Shown here piece after piece: positions 15,599 to 23,703 of a DNA stretch of 39,193 bases. The DNA is from an uncultured Muribaculaceae bacterium (GTDB lineage Bacteria > Bacteroidota > Bacteroidia > Bacteroidales > Muribaculaceae). The notes below the pieces were generated by a model, which did no database searches, was not told the origin of the DNA, and saw only the letters and a list, made by a program, of their open reading frames with translations. The stretch covers positions 1 to 39,193 of the forward strand of contig CAJUQP010000033.1 in assembly GCA_910588245.1 (NCBI GenBank), given 5' to 3'. Position numbers and translations under genes: made by a program. How positions within the stretch are numbered: the first letter of the stretch is position 1; each line of letters opens with the position of its first letter.

Positions 15599-16249
15599 AT
15601 GGAGAATGTGAAGCCGGTTTCTCCGGAAATCATAGTCTATGTGGAGCGGGAGATTATTCCCCGCTACGCCTCCTTTGACAAGGCGCATCAGGAGGGCCAT
15701 GTGCGGATGGTAATTGAGCAGAGTCTGAAACTCGCCGAGCATACTCCGTCGATAAACTCCGATATGGTTTACATCATAGCGGCGTTCCATGACCTCGGTC
15801 TAATCAATGGACGGGAGAATCATCACAAGGACTCTCGCAAGATTCTTGAAGCGGACGAATTTGTAAAGGCTCGTTTCACAAGAAAGCAGATTGTGATAAT
15901 GGGTCGTGCCGTTGAGGATCACCGGGCGTCCAATCAGAAAAAGCCTCGCAACGGTTATGGACTATTGGTTGCCGAAGCTGACCGCCTCATCGACCCTGAA
16001 ACGATAATCCGGCGCACTGTCCAGTATGGTCTGGCGAATTATCCACAACTCGACAGAGCCGGACATTATCAGAGGACAATCGAGCACCTCAATGAGAAGT
16101 ACGGGCCAAAGGGCTATCTGAAGGTCTGGATTCCGTGGAGCGACAACGCGAAGAATCTGAAAAAACTCCATGCCCTGCTGACCGACAAACCTCAGATAGA
16201 AGACATATTCAACCGCATCTTCGATGAGGAAACAGGCCCTACCGAATAG
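15599..16249 (+). CDS. HD-domain phosphohydrolase-like protein
   Basis: A 216-residue protein with HD-superfamily features: an N-terminal helix carrying the first metal-binding His (AHQEGHVRMVIEQSLKLA), the HD pair in AAFHDLGLINGRENHHKDS, and the later helix GLLVAEADRLID with an acidic ligand. The substrate is unknown; HD enzymes commonly cleave phosphate esters of nucleotides. It directly follows the small membrane protein with a 1-nt gap. The end contacts mobile DNA, but the protein looks complete. Confidence 0.75.
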   Translation: MENVKPVSPEIIVYVEREIIPRYASFDKAHQEGHVRMVIEQSLKLAEHTPSINSDMVYIIAAFHDLGLINGRENHHKDSRKILEADEFVKARFTRKQIVIMGRAVEDHRASNQKKPRNGYGLLVAEADRLIDPETIIRRTVQYGLANYPQLDRAGHYQRTIEHLNEKYGPKGYLKVWIPWSDNAKNLKKLHALLTDKPQIEDIFNRIFDEETGPTE

Positions 16250-16351
16250 TCCCCCCCAGAGCTTGATTGACCCTCCTTTCAGAGTCAATTACATTTGCCT
16301 TCGGACTGAATGCCGACATCCTCGGACGCATCTTCACTCCATTCTGCGCGA

Positions 16352-16625
16352 GAATGTAAGAATCGCGTGCTCAGCTTTGGCTAATTATCAGATTTTGAGT
16401 ATCGTTATAGCATAAAAGTAACTCGATTTTCAACTTCTATCCGACTTGCTTTTGCCTCAGTCGCATTGGTTTTATAGGTCTTCGGCGATTTTCAATTCGC
16501 GGTACAAATCGGTAGAGCTGAAAATTTACAGTTATTTGGAATTAAATTTCCATATTTTAACTGTTTATCTCACGAAAAATCATTAACTTTGCACTTGTGC
16601 AAGATGTACGAAAGAGAGGTCATTC
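16352..16625 (+). repeat. Direct repeat of about 270 bp, copy 1 (promoter-bearing)
   Basis: This segment recurs at 20135-20408 in the same orientation with a constant offset of 3783 bp. The last 200 bp are nearly identical, while the first 50 are diverged. It contains a -7-like box TAACTTTG (16584-16591), a palindrome TTGCAC-TT-GTGCAA (16589-16602) and an ATG at 16604 opening MYEREVI. After GTCATT (ends 16625) the copies part: here an IS3 fragment begins. Nothing else was seen in the non-coding span 16250-16351. Confidence 0.85.
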
Positions 16626-16862
16626 CCGAAAGAGAACGGCATCCTCATCAGCATGGACGGCAGGGGACGATGCAAGGACAACATATGGATAGAACGCTTC
16701 TGGCGCACCGTCAAGCAGGAATACGTATACATCAACCCGACCGACTCAGTCGTTGAGCTGCGTCAGGGGATCAGCGACTACATCGAGTTCTACAACTACG
16801 AACGCCCTCATCAGAGCATCGAAGAGGTTCTTACGGCACGAAGCTACGGATTAATCGCTTGA
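16626..16862 (+). pseudogene. IS3-family transposase (OrfB) C-terminal fragment
   Basis: From 16635 the frame reads NGILISMDGRGRCKDN IWIERFWRTVKQEY and ends FYNYERPHQSIEEV, the standard C-terminal part of the IS3/IS150 integrase core. It includes the ERFWRT segment with the third acidic catalytic residue of the DDE triad (Glu) and the YNYERPHQS signature. The first two acidic residues and the rest of the element are missing, so it cannot be functional. It abuts the 270-bp repeat at 16625/16626. Confidence 0.85.
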
Positions 16863-16917
16863 AAATTTGGACGGCAATGAAAAAAAGAACTAATTTTGTG
16901 GTGGACAAAAACAAAAC

Positions 16918-16977
16918 CCTTGACTTGTCAAGGTCAGGGCAAAGAGGAGGAGACGGCCTCCGCCACTTCTCTCTTTG
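16918..16977 (+). terminator. Hairpins downstream of the IS3 fragment
   Basis: CCTTGAC-TT-GTCAAGG (16918-16933) is a perfect palindrome. Right after it CAAAGAG (16940-16946) pairs with CTCTTTG (16971-16977), with GGAGG/CCTCC (16946-16950, 16957-16961) inside. The second resembles a factor-independent terminator. It may belong with the foreign HD gene that follows at 17042. Confidence 0.5.
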
Positions 16978-17041
16978 TTCTGAAAATTATTGAAGTTTAA
17001 CCCCCTGTCGAAAAACGGGGAGTAGTATATGGAGGCAATTT

Positions 17042-17542
17042 ATGTTTAAAGAAAAAATTATTATAGAGATGAAAGAAGTATTCAAAGAAATTCCTTTTGG
17101 CATAGAGCATACTCTTAAAGTTTTGAAAAATGCAGAAGATATAATGAACGGAGAAAATATCGGAGAGGAAGAAAAAGAATTCATCAGTATTACTGCTATA
17201 CTACATGATATTGGTGCGGTTGAAGCACAAAAAAAATACGGTTCTATTGATGGTGTCTATCAAGAAAAGGAAGGACCAGCAGTAGCGAAAGAAATATTAA
17301 AAAAGGTAGGCTATAACAAAAATATTGATAGAATATGCTTTATAATAGGCAACCATCATACTCCATCTAAAATTGATGGACTTGATTTTCAAATACAATG
17401 GGAAGCTGATTTGCTTGAAAATTTAACGGTTATGGATAAAGAAAAAGAACAGGAAAAGATAAAAAAGTGTATAGATGAAAACTTTAAAACAAACACAGGA
17501 AAAAGGATAGCTTATAATCGCTTTATTTTAGAGGTTGTTTAA
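17042..17542 (+). CDS. HD-domain protein of apparent Firmicutes origin, 3' end altered by IS insertion
   Basis: A 166-residue HD-superfamily protein: GIEHTLKVLKNAEDIM with the first His, ITAILHDIGAVEAQKKYG with the HD pair, and FIIGNHHTPSKIDG. Substrate unknown. Codons are extremely A/T-rich (AAA, GAA, ATA dominate), unlike its neighbours. GGAGG at 17031-17035 lies 6 nt before the ATG, a strong Shine-Dalgarno of Gram-positive type that Bacteroidetes do not generally need. An IS1031-like element starts at 17531, so the last three codons (EVV) and the stop come from the IS terminal repeat. Only a few native C-terminal residues are likely to be lost. Confidence 0.75.
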   Translation: MFKEKIIIEMKEVFKEIPFGIEHTLKVLKNAEDIMNGENIGEEEKEFISITAILHDIGAVEAQKKYGSIDGVYQEKEGPAVAKEILKKVGYNKNIDRICFIIGNHHTPSKIDGLDFQIQWEADLLENLTVMDKEKEQEKIKKCIDENFKTNTGKRIAYNRFILEVV

Positions 17543-18426
17543 AAACGATTGTTAACGGAAGAGAGTTTGCGTAGGGTAATCACAACCGCTGCGACCATGA
17601 GCATTTCGTTGGCGGATTCTGTCGTCTCTTCGTAGTTTCGGCATAATCGTCTGAAATTTTCAAGCCATGCGAAAGTCCTCTCCACGACCCATCTTTTCTT
17701 TGCCGGGACAAACTGACCGGAATAATTTGAATGCGTAATCTCGATGTCAATTCCAAAATCATTTTTGGCCTCCTCTATGAAATTTCCACGATAGCCTCTG
17801 TCAGCATAGATGCGTCTTATCCATGGAAAAGCTACGACAAGCATTGCCACAAGAGCGTAAGCGGATTTGGAATCGTGAATATTGGCAGGGGTTGTGGACG
17901 CCTCCAGAATGTCACCGTCCTTATCAGTTATTATGTTGCGTTTTACGCCCTTTACCTTCTTGTTCCCGTCAATTCCTTTTTGGGAACGAGGAAGAGCAGA
18001 ACGGGAACTCTCACTGTCTATGGCTCCAATGGTCGGGTGTGGCGATTCTCCTCTTCTGAGTCTGACTTTCTCCACAAGGCTGTCCTCAAGTTCAGAAAAG
18101 GCATCCATTGCGCCCCAGCGCCTGAAATAGTAATAGACCGTCTGCCACTTGGGGTATTCCTCCGGAAGCAGTCGCCATTGGCTGCCGCTCACATCTATGT
18201 AGATTATCGCGTCAAGTATGAGAAAAAAATCATATTTGCTACGCCAGTTGTCCATGAGAATTGTTCCTTTTATATACTCCTTCTGAGCATCGGTCAAATC
18301 GGTCAGATACATAATTCTTTGTGTTTGTTTATGTTTGTTCATTTATTTAAACAATCCACAAAGGATAAATGCCTGAGCATCCGACTGATGCTCATTTTTC
18401 ATTCACATTTGTTTTTAAACAAGCTC
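17531..18426. mobile_element. Complete IS5-family (IS1031/ISL2 group) insertion sequence, 896 bp
   Basis: The ends are 16-bp inverted repeats differing at one base: GAGGTTGTTTAAAAAC at 17531-17546 and the complement of GTTTTTAAACAAGCTC at 18411-18426. A TTA is present on both sides (17528-17530 and 18427-18429), matching the 3-bp TNA duplication of this group. One transposase gene runs leftwards. A hairpin with a T-run (GAGCATC 18375-18381, GATGCTC 18387-18393) lies near the right end and may stop transcription passing through the element. A diverged end of the same family is at 1-52. Confidence 0.9.
17539..18342 (-). CDS. IS5-family transposase
   Basis: The 267-residue DDE transposase begins with the helical DNA-binding part (LTDAQKEYIKGTILMDNWRSKYD, SGSQWRLLPEEYPKWQTVYYYFRRW). 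The catalytic residues appear as AIDSES (Asp), YADRGYRG (Asp) and RWVVERTFAWLENFRRLCRNYE (Glu), the Y-2-R-3-E motif of IS4/IS5-type enzymes. The frame is intact and the stop codon lies within the left terminal repeat. The element may therefore still be active. Confidence 0.93.
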   Translation of the reverse strand: MNKHKQTQRIMYLTDLTDAQKEYIKGTILMDNWRSKYDFFLILDAIIYIDVSGSQWRLLPEEYPKWQTVYYYFRRWGAMDAFSELEDSLVEKVRLRRGESPHPTIGAIDSESSRSALPRSQKGIDGNKKVKGVKRNIITDKDGDILEASTTPANIHDSKSAYALVAMLVVAFPWIRRIYADRGYRGNFIEEAKNDFGIDIEITHSNYSGQFVPAKKRWVVERTFAWLENFRRLCRNYEETTESANEMLMVAAVVITLRKLSSVNNRF

Positions 18427-18655
18427 TTAGCCTGCATTATTCATAGCCGCCACGCTTTGTCTTCGCAGTAACCGTTCGATCAGTTCGGATTTTCCCGGAG
18501 CCACAAAGATTTTACGTCAAAATCCGTTCGATGTGCCTGAAGGCAGCACTCGAAGATGGTCAGAAGGCACAGGATTGCGCGATTTTTCAAGTGCGGAGCG
18601 CAGCAGTGCTTCCCCTGCCGGGGTTACGCAACAGATATTTGGACCATTACTCTGT

Positions 18656-20032
18656 CTATGACGGTGGCAGATGTCGCAGTCTGGTCAATACGGACACCAT
18701 TTCGGGGTGCATCGGAGCCTTCTGTGAGAAGCGAATGCGTATGCAGGTCTTCTTCTCGTCGATGGACACCGCGCTCAGGAGCAGTTTCTCCCTCATCGTG
18801 GTGATGGTGCTACATTCAAGTTCGGTTCCTGCAAGCATATCGGCCTGGAACGAATGCAGGATTACGTACGCTGCGCAGTGCAAATAGAGCCTGAACTGGT
18901 TGGCGGTAAACTTGTTGCAGGACATCCTGTCGGCCTTGAGGCCGTTCTTGAGTTCAGATATCATCTGCTCCATGCGTCCCCTGTCGCAGTAGCAATCAGA
19001 ATATATGAAGCTGGAGCGCTACCCCTTGAAGTCCGTCACGACATATCTGACATTTGTTCCGAGATTGTTCACCTCGATTTTGACCACAACTCTTTGCTGA
19101 TGCTTCCAGGAAGCGGCCTTGTACATAAACGAATGGAATATACGCACTTCTTCACCGGTGGCCTCGTAGGAGGCAATCGCAGTGTCAAGCCAGTTTGCAG
19201 ATATCCTTTTGAGTTTCACATTCCCTGCAAGTCCGGTGATGAAGTGGATGCCGTCCTGACGGTCTGTGGCCCAGTCCATGAAGTCGTGGGAGCAGAAGTG
19301 GGAGTCGCCCCGGACTATTATCTGAGTGTGTTTCCACTTTTTGCGGAGCTTGAGTATCAGCCTCTTGAGAAGGCCTGCAATGTTGATCGCCTTGTTTCCC
19401 CGGCCCGGCCTGAGGATGGGAAGGATGAGCTTTCCGCTGCGGCCTTCGAACAGAAGCAGAGGCATATAGCAGTATTCCCCGTAATAGGCGTTGAACAGCG
19501 TGAGCTGCTGCGCACCGTATGTGTCGGCATTCGTATCATCGGCATCGACAATGATGGATTCTGGCTCCGAGTCATACGAGGCGATGAAGTCATCGATGAA
19601 GGCCTCTCCGATATCGAACAGTTCCTTGCGGGACAGGCGGTTCTCCAGACGAGTCATCGTAGGCTGGGAAGCAAGGTCAATCTCGTCCGAAGCAGACCTG
19701 CCGGCACACATCTTCAGGATACCGTCACCACAGAGCCTGTCGCAATCGTCGGCATCTTCGAAGCCGGCCATTATCTGGTATATTCTCTGGCGGAGCATTT
19801 CCGTCTGGCTGTGTATAACCATCGGTTCCCAGCGGTGGTCTTTGATGCAGGATTCGATGCGTTCTATGATGCGTCTTGACGATTTTTCGTATTCGCGAAC
19901 GAGTGTCAATCCGCCAAGCGAGGAGAGTTCGGGTGCAGAGAAATCGACCGTCACTTTCTTGCCGGCCACGGGCTCAAGTTCAAACAATGTCGGAAAAGTT
20001 TGGTAATCTGCGGGAGATGAAGTAATTTGCAC
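18656..20032 (-). pseudogene. IS1380-family transposase interrupted by an in-frame amber codon
   Basis: The 5' part (20032-19022) encodes 337 residues with IS1380 hallmarks: SSLGGLTLVREYEKSS, DDADDCDRL, TMTRLENRL, the acidic motif IIVDADDTNADTYG, and IIVRGDSHFCSHDF. It ends ...VTDFKG at a TAG (19019-19021). The same frame then continues with RSSFIYSDCYCDRGRMEQMISELKNG, the conserved IS1380 C-terminal region, to 18656. One nonsense codon therefore splits an otherwise continuous transposase of about 458 codons. No suppressor tRNA is known to me for this host. The terminal repeats could not be fixed with confidence. Confidence 0.85.
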
Positions 20033-20036
20033 ATGA

Positions 20037-20122
20037 AGTAAAGGAAAAATGTTTGTGTAACAGCATTACAAATATAACATTTAATCCTATGATTGCCAAA
20101 TAATTATGAGATTTCCTTTACT
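20037..20122. repeat. Inverted repeat upstream of the IS1380-type transposase
   Basis: AGTAAAGGAAA (20037-20047) and TTTCCTTTACT (20112-20122) are perfect 11-bp inverted repeats just upstream of the transposase start at 20032. They could be regulatory or a relic of element ends. Confidence 0.4.
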
Positions 20123-20134
20123 TTCTTTATGAGG

Positions 20135-20407
20135 GAATGTAAAAATCCACCGTTCCGGTTTGGCTAATTATCTAATTTCGAGTAACTTTACGACACAAAA
20201 GTAACTCGATTTGCAACTTCTATCCGGCTTACTTTTGCCTCAGTCGCATTGGTTTTATAGGTCTTCGGCGATTTTCAATTCGCGGTACAAATCGGTAGAG
20301 CTGAAAATTTACAGTTATTTGGAATTAAATTTCCATATTTTAACTGTTTATCTCACGAAAAATCATTAACTTTGCACTTGTGCAAGATGTACGAAAGAGA
20401 GGTCATT
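20135..20407 (+). repeat. Direct repeat of about 270 bp, copy 2
   Basis: Second copy of the segment at 16352-16625, constant offset 3783 bp. It holds the same -7-like box (20367-20374), palindrome and ATG (20387). After the shared MYEREVI codons the frame closes almost at once (serine codon, then TAA). The two copies bracket about 3.5 kb of IS debris. Confidence 0.85.
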
Positions 20408-20720
20408 TCCTAAGGATGAAGTCAGCCGTGAGGCCCCAAATCCTCAAAAATCAGAAATGCAACATGCCTCTGTATTATAAAAGCTCAAGTAGCACGCTAT
20501 CAACGATATAAGGATAGTGCATCGGCAAATAGGTATAGTATTAAAACCGATTAGAATATATCACTAAATATCAGAAAGGCGCTAAAAATGAGTGCCTTTT
20601 GTTTTGTCTGTCGGTCGGCGTTTTAATCGCTTGTGGTCGTTCAAGTTATTTTTTCCTCGTCTTTGTACCTCATTTGGCTCTCATCGTCATCGTTTGAAAA
20701 CCACTCCAGCGAGATGATGG
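20408..20720. terminator. Intergenic region containing a terminator at 20575-20599
   Basis: AAAGGCGCT (20575-20583), a 7-nt loop, and AGTGCCTTT (20591-20599) form a 9-bp stem with one G-U pair followed by TGTTTTG, a good intrinsic terminator on the plus strand. No gene was recognised in the rest of this interval. Confidence 0.6.
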
Positions 20721-20846
20721 ATGATGTTGACTATAGTTGACCACCGTGTGCAGGAAACCGCCCGCGCCCTCGACCAGAAGCAACGTCTCGAAGAAAAAAT
20801 CAACGAACTCAATTCCCAAAACGCCAACAAAAATTCCAACCGATGA
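20721..20846 (+). CDS. Short hypothetical ORF (41 residues), possibly a remnant
   Basis: From ATG 20721 (or 20724) the frame encodes a charged, helical peptide with the core DHRVQETARALDQKQRLEEK and an Asn-rich tail, ending at the TGA 20844-20846. Its stop overlaps the ATG at 20843 as ATGA, suggesting coupling. The coiled-coil-like composition could equally be the C-terminal end of a lost larger protein. No family is recognised. Confidence 0.35.
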   Translation: MMLTIVDHRVQETARALDQKQRLEEKINELNSQNANKNSNR

Positions 20847-21439
20847 AATGCGAAGCATTCGCGAGTCAGCTTGAAGCGCAAGTCGGGCATAGCCCGGCGC
20901 GCGGTGGCAAAGCCATCAAGACTGACCGCAAAAAAGCCAACAACCTCAACCAACTCCTCTCCCGTGTGAAAACAATCTTCGGCCGCAAGGCTACACCGGC
21001 TACTACCGTGACTTCCAACGCTGAGCCGCCCACCTACCTTTCGGTCGTAAGCGACCCTCACCTCAGAGCAGCCTTCGCCGACATCGAGAAGTATCTCGCC
21101 GAAAACTACGGCATTCCGACAGACAAACTCAGCTATCAGGATTATACCAACGGCGCAAGCCTCTTCTCGAAAGACATAACATTCGCTCCCTCGCTTGTCA
21201 TCCTCACGGACTCTGACGACCTCTACAACCTCCCCGACAACGTGACGATGCTGGTTGCCGTCACCTCTACTAAAGATGAGAACTGGCTCATTGAAGAACT
21301 GAGTAAGTTCATCCTGTTCCTCAAAGAACTCGGCACGACACACCACATCCAGCACTTCGCCATCGCCTTCTCCAAAGACAAGCCCGACCATCCCGCAACC
21401 GTCAAGACCGCCGATGTAACCTGCATCCGCCTCTACTAA
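20843..21439 (+). CDS. Hypothetical protein, 198 residues
   Basis: The family is not recognised. The first 25 residues are encoded by sequence rich in small hairpins (GCGAA/TTCGC at 20850-20862, CGGGC/GCCCG at 20884-20896) and may not be genuine coding. From about residue 28 the protein has a basic helix (TDRKKANNLNQLLSRVKTIFGRK), then a compact alpha/beta domain (LRAAFADIEKYLAENYGI, FAPSLVILTDSDDLYNLPDNVTMLVAVTS, WLIEELSKFILFLKELG, IQHFAIAFSKDKP). No membrane segments or signal are seen. A strong terminator follows at 21456-21490, so it forms its own transcription unit. Confidence 0.55.
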   Translation: MKCEAFASQLEAQVGHSPARGGKAIKTDRKKANNLNQLLSRVKTIFGRKATPATTVTSNAEPPTYLSVVSDPHLRAAFADIEKYLAENYGIPTDKLSYQDYTNGASLFSKDITFAPSLVILTDSDDLYNLPDNVTMLVAVTSTKDENWLIEELSKFILFLKELGTTHHIQHFAIAFSKDKPDHPATVKTADVTCIRLY

Positions 21440-21455
21440 TCCTTAACCCTTCCCG

Positions 21456-21490
21456 ACGCACCGACAAGACTCCCCCTCTTGTCGGTGCGT
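21456..21490 (+). terminator. Strong intrinsic terminator
   Basis: ACGCACCGACAAGA (21456-21469) and TCTTGTCGGTGCGT (21477-21490) form a perfect 14-bp stem with a 7-nt loop, followed by a T-rich stretch. It insulates the defence operon that follows. Confidence 0.9.
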
Positions 21491-21520
21491 TTCGTGTTTT
21501 ATGTTTTTCAGCATATTTCA

Positions 21521-21550
21521 TTGCCATGTCCGGAGAATTGATTAACTTTG
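21521..21550 (+). promoter_or_regulatory. Promoter of the restriction/defence operon
   Basis: TAACTTTG at 21543-21550 fits the -7 box; TTGC at 21521-21524 is a weak -33 candidate 18 nt upstream. It is the only good promoter found before the gene run starting at 21575. Confidence 0.6.
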
Positions 21551-21574
21551 CAAATAACATCAAAGAATTATCAC

Positions 21575-21808
21575 ATGTCAGCAAACAATATAGCTACCTC
21601 GACAGAACGAATCAATAGGCTAAAAATAGTTTTAGTTGAGCAAAACCGTACCGGCAAATGGCTCGCAGAGCAATTAGGCAAAAACGAAGCGACTATTTCC
21701 CGCTGGTGTTCCAATTCAGCCCAGCCATCACTTGAAATGCTTATTAGAATAGCGTCGATATTGAATGTTGACCCACGGAAGCTTATAAACGGCAATAATA
21801 TTGACTAA
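21575..21808 (+). CDS. XRE-family helix-turn-helix regulator
   Basis: A 77-residue protein with a single XRE domain (INRLKIVLVEQNRTGKWLAEQLGKNEATISRWCSNSAQPSLEMLIRIASILNVDPRKLI). The start is taken at ATG 21575; an upstream TTG at 21548 would lie within the promoter -7 box. It precedes hsdM by 2 nt and probably controls the operon, as small regulators often do for restriction systems; this role is inferred from position only. Confidence 0.83.
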   Translation: MSANNIATSTERINRLKIVLVEQNRTGKWLAEQLGKNEATISRWCSNSAQPSLEMLIRIASILNVDPRKLINGNNID

Positions 21809-21810
21809 TC

Positions 21811-23703
21811 ATGGCAAACCAATCTTCGATAAAGCAGCTTGAAGCTGACCTTTGGGCGTCGGCTGATGTGCTTCGCGCTAATGCAAATCTTAACGCGGGT
21901 CAATATTGTATGCCTGTTCTGGGTCTGCTGTTTCTTAAATATGCTTACGGCAGATACAAAAAAGTTGAAGCCGAGCTGATGAAGAACCGTCCTTCGCGTG
22001 GCGGTGTGGTTCTTCCCATAACAAAGACGGATTTCCAAGCCAAAAGTGCATTGTTCCTACCCCGCGAGGCTCAATACGACTACCTACTCAATTTGCCGGC
22101 GAACATTGCAGCCGCAAATATCCGCGACAAGCAAGGACGGCTCCTTTCAAGCCTCGGCGATGCCGTAAACTATGCGATGATTCTCATCGAGGAGCAGAGC
22201 GAACATCTGACGGATCAGCTGCCAAAGACATACACCATTTTCTCTGATGAAATACTGGCTCGCCTACTTCGCATCTTTAATAACGATAGGCTCGAAGCTG
22301 TTGGCGGCGATGTAATAGGACGTATTTTCGAATATTTCACAGGCAAGTTTTCAAAGAGCGTCGCCGATGATGACGGTGTTTTCTTCACGCCCAAATCACT
22401 CGTCCAGATGATTGTCAATATCATTGAGCCGACACGCGGGACTGTTCTTGATCCGGCTTGCGGCAGCGGCGGTATGTTTGTTCAGTCCGGCGACTTCGTC
22501 AACAACCTCGGAATGAACGCTAACTCAACATTGACATTCTATGGTCAGGAAAAAGTTGACTTCAACGCCAAACTCTGCCTTATGAATATGGCAGTCCATG
22601 GACTGAATGCCAAAATCAAGAGCGGCGATGATGCCAACACCTATACTAAAGACGCTCATAACCTCATTGGCTCGTGCGACTATGTAATGGCAAATCCGCC
22701 CTTTAACGTCAATGGAGTTAAAGAAGCAGCCGTTACCGGTAGTCCTCGACTTCCGTTCGGATTGCCCGGCGTGAATAAAGAAAAGGAAATCAGTAACGCA
22801 AACTACTTGTGGATTCAGTATTTCTACGCTTATCTTAACGAAACCGGACGTGCAGGATTCGTTATGGCTTCGTCGGCCACCGACTCGCAAAGCAAAGACA
22901 AGACAATACGTGAAAGCCTTGTCCGTACCGGCCATGTAGATTGCCTTATCTCTGTTGCCAACAACTTCTTCTATACGCTCACTCTTCCTTGTACCCTTTG
23001 GTTTTTCGACAAGAACAAGCGCGAGAAGAACAGCGATAAAATCCTGTTTATTGATGCTCGCAACTATTATACAGTAGTTGAGAAGACACTCAATGAATGG
23101 AACGAATGGCAAATGCGTAACCTCAATGCAATCGTTTGGCTTTATCGCGGTCAAACGGAACGATATAAGGAGCTGATAGCCTCATATAATATGTGGCTTA
23201 ACGATTTTATGCTCCGTTATGATAATGCCGCCCTTCACCCTGTAGAGCAAACCCATGCTGCGTATCGCGATGGAATTGCTGCTACGCTTGATGGTTTTAA
23301 GGGAGACCTGAAAAAACATCAGGCCGCTTTGAAAGCCACTCGCAAGAGGAAAGAGAAAGACGAGATAAAGGAAACTATCGCCGAGATTGAGCTGCAGATC
23401 GCTGAAATAACTGAAGCTCTCGATGTTGCCACTCAGCTCGTTTGGCTTACCGATAAGTTTGGCGACGAGGGCACATACCGCGATATTCCCGGCCTATGCC
23501 GCATCGCCACAATCGACGACGTAGAGAGAAAGCAGTTCTCACTTACTCCCGGAGCATACACTGGTGCCGAAGAAGTCAAGGACGATGGTGTCGATTTCAC
23601 TGCTCGAATGAAAGAAATACATTCAGAGCTTGAACGTTTGCAGAACCAGTCTGCCGAAATCTTTGCAACAATCAAAGATAATGAGTCGCTGCTATGGAAA
23701 TGA
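21811..23703 (+). CDS. hsdM: Type I restriction-modification system, adenine methyltransferase subunit HsdM
   Basis: A 630-residue N6-adenine methyltransferase which, with HsdS, methylates the host recognition site. An N-terminal HsdM helical domain (about residues 1-150) precedes the catalytic domain. SAM-binding motif I is DPACGSGGMF (residues 214-223) and catalytic motif IV is NPPF (residues 295-298). The C-terminal 150 residues are largely helical/coiled coil (DLKKHQAALKATRKRKEKDE). It is about 100 residues longer than E. coli-type HsdM, as in many Bacteroidetes versions. It starts 2 nt after the XRE gene and overlaps hsdS by 10 bp. Confidence 0.96.
   Translation: MANQSSIKQLEADLWASADVLRANANLNAGQYCMPVLGLLFLKYAYGRYKKVEAELMKNRPSRGGVVLPITKTDFQAKSALFLPREAQYDYLLNLPANIAAANIRDKQGRLLSSLGDAVNYAMILIEEQSEHLTDQLPKTYTIFSDEILARLLRIFNNDRLEAVGGDVIGRIFEYFTGKFSKSVADDDGVFFTPKSLVQMIVNIIEPTRGTVLDPACGSGGMFVQSGDFVNNLGMNANSTLTFYGQEKVDFNAKLCLMNMAVHGLNAKIKSGDDANTYTKDAHNLIGSCDYVMANPPFNVNGVKEAAVTGSPRLPFGLPGVNKEKEISNANYLWIQYFYAYLNETGRAGFVMASSATDSQSKDKTIRESLVRTGHVDCLISVANNFFYTLTLPCTLWFFDKNKREKNSDKILFIDARNYYTVVEKTLNEWNEWQMRNLNAIVWLYRGQTERYKELIASYNMWLNDFMLRYDNAALHPVEQTHAAYRDGIAATLDGFKGDLKKHQAALKATRKRKEKDEIKETIAEIELQIAEITEALDVATQLVWLTDKFGDEGTYRDIPGLCRIATIDDVERKQFSLTPGAYTGAEEVKDDGVDFTARMKEIHSELERLQNQSAEIFATIKDNESLLWK

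Noticed and set aside
18854..19879. 341-codon plus-strand frame opposite the IS1380 transposase
   Set aside because: The minus strand carries recognisable transposase motifs; the plus-strand frame has none.
18427..20157. Possible IS1380 terminal inverted repeats (CATTATTCATAG near 18436 against the complement of 20126-20142)
   Set aside because: The match is imperfect and short, and no 4-bp target duplication could be fixed, so element ends are left open.
20741..21391. Minus-strand frame of 200 or more codons opposite the hypothetical gene at 20843
   Set aside because: The plus-strand frame is followed by a fitting terminator and the minus-strand frame has repetitive Val/Glu shadow composition.
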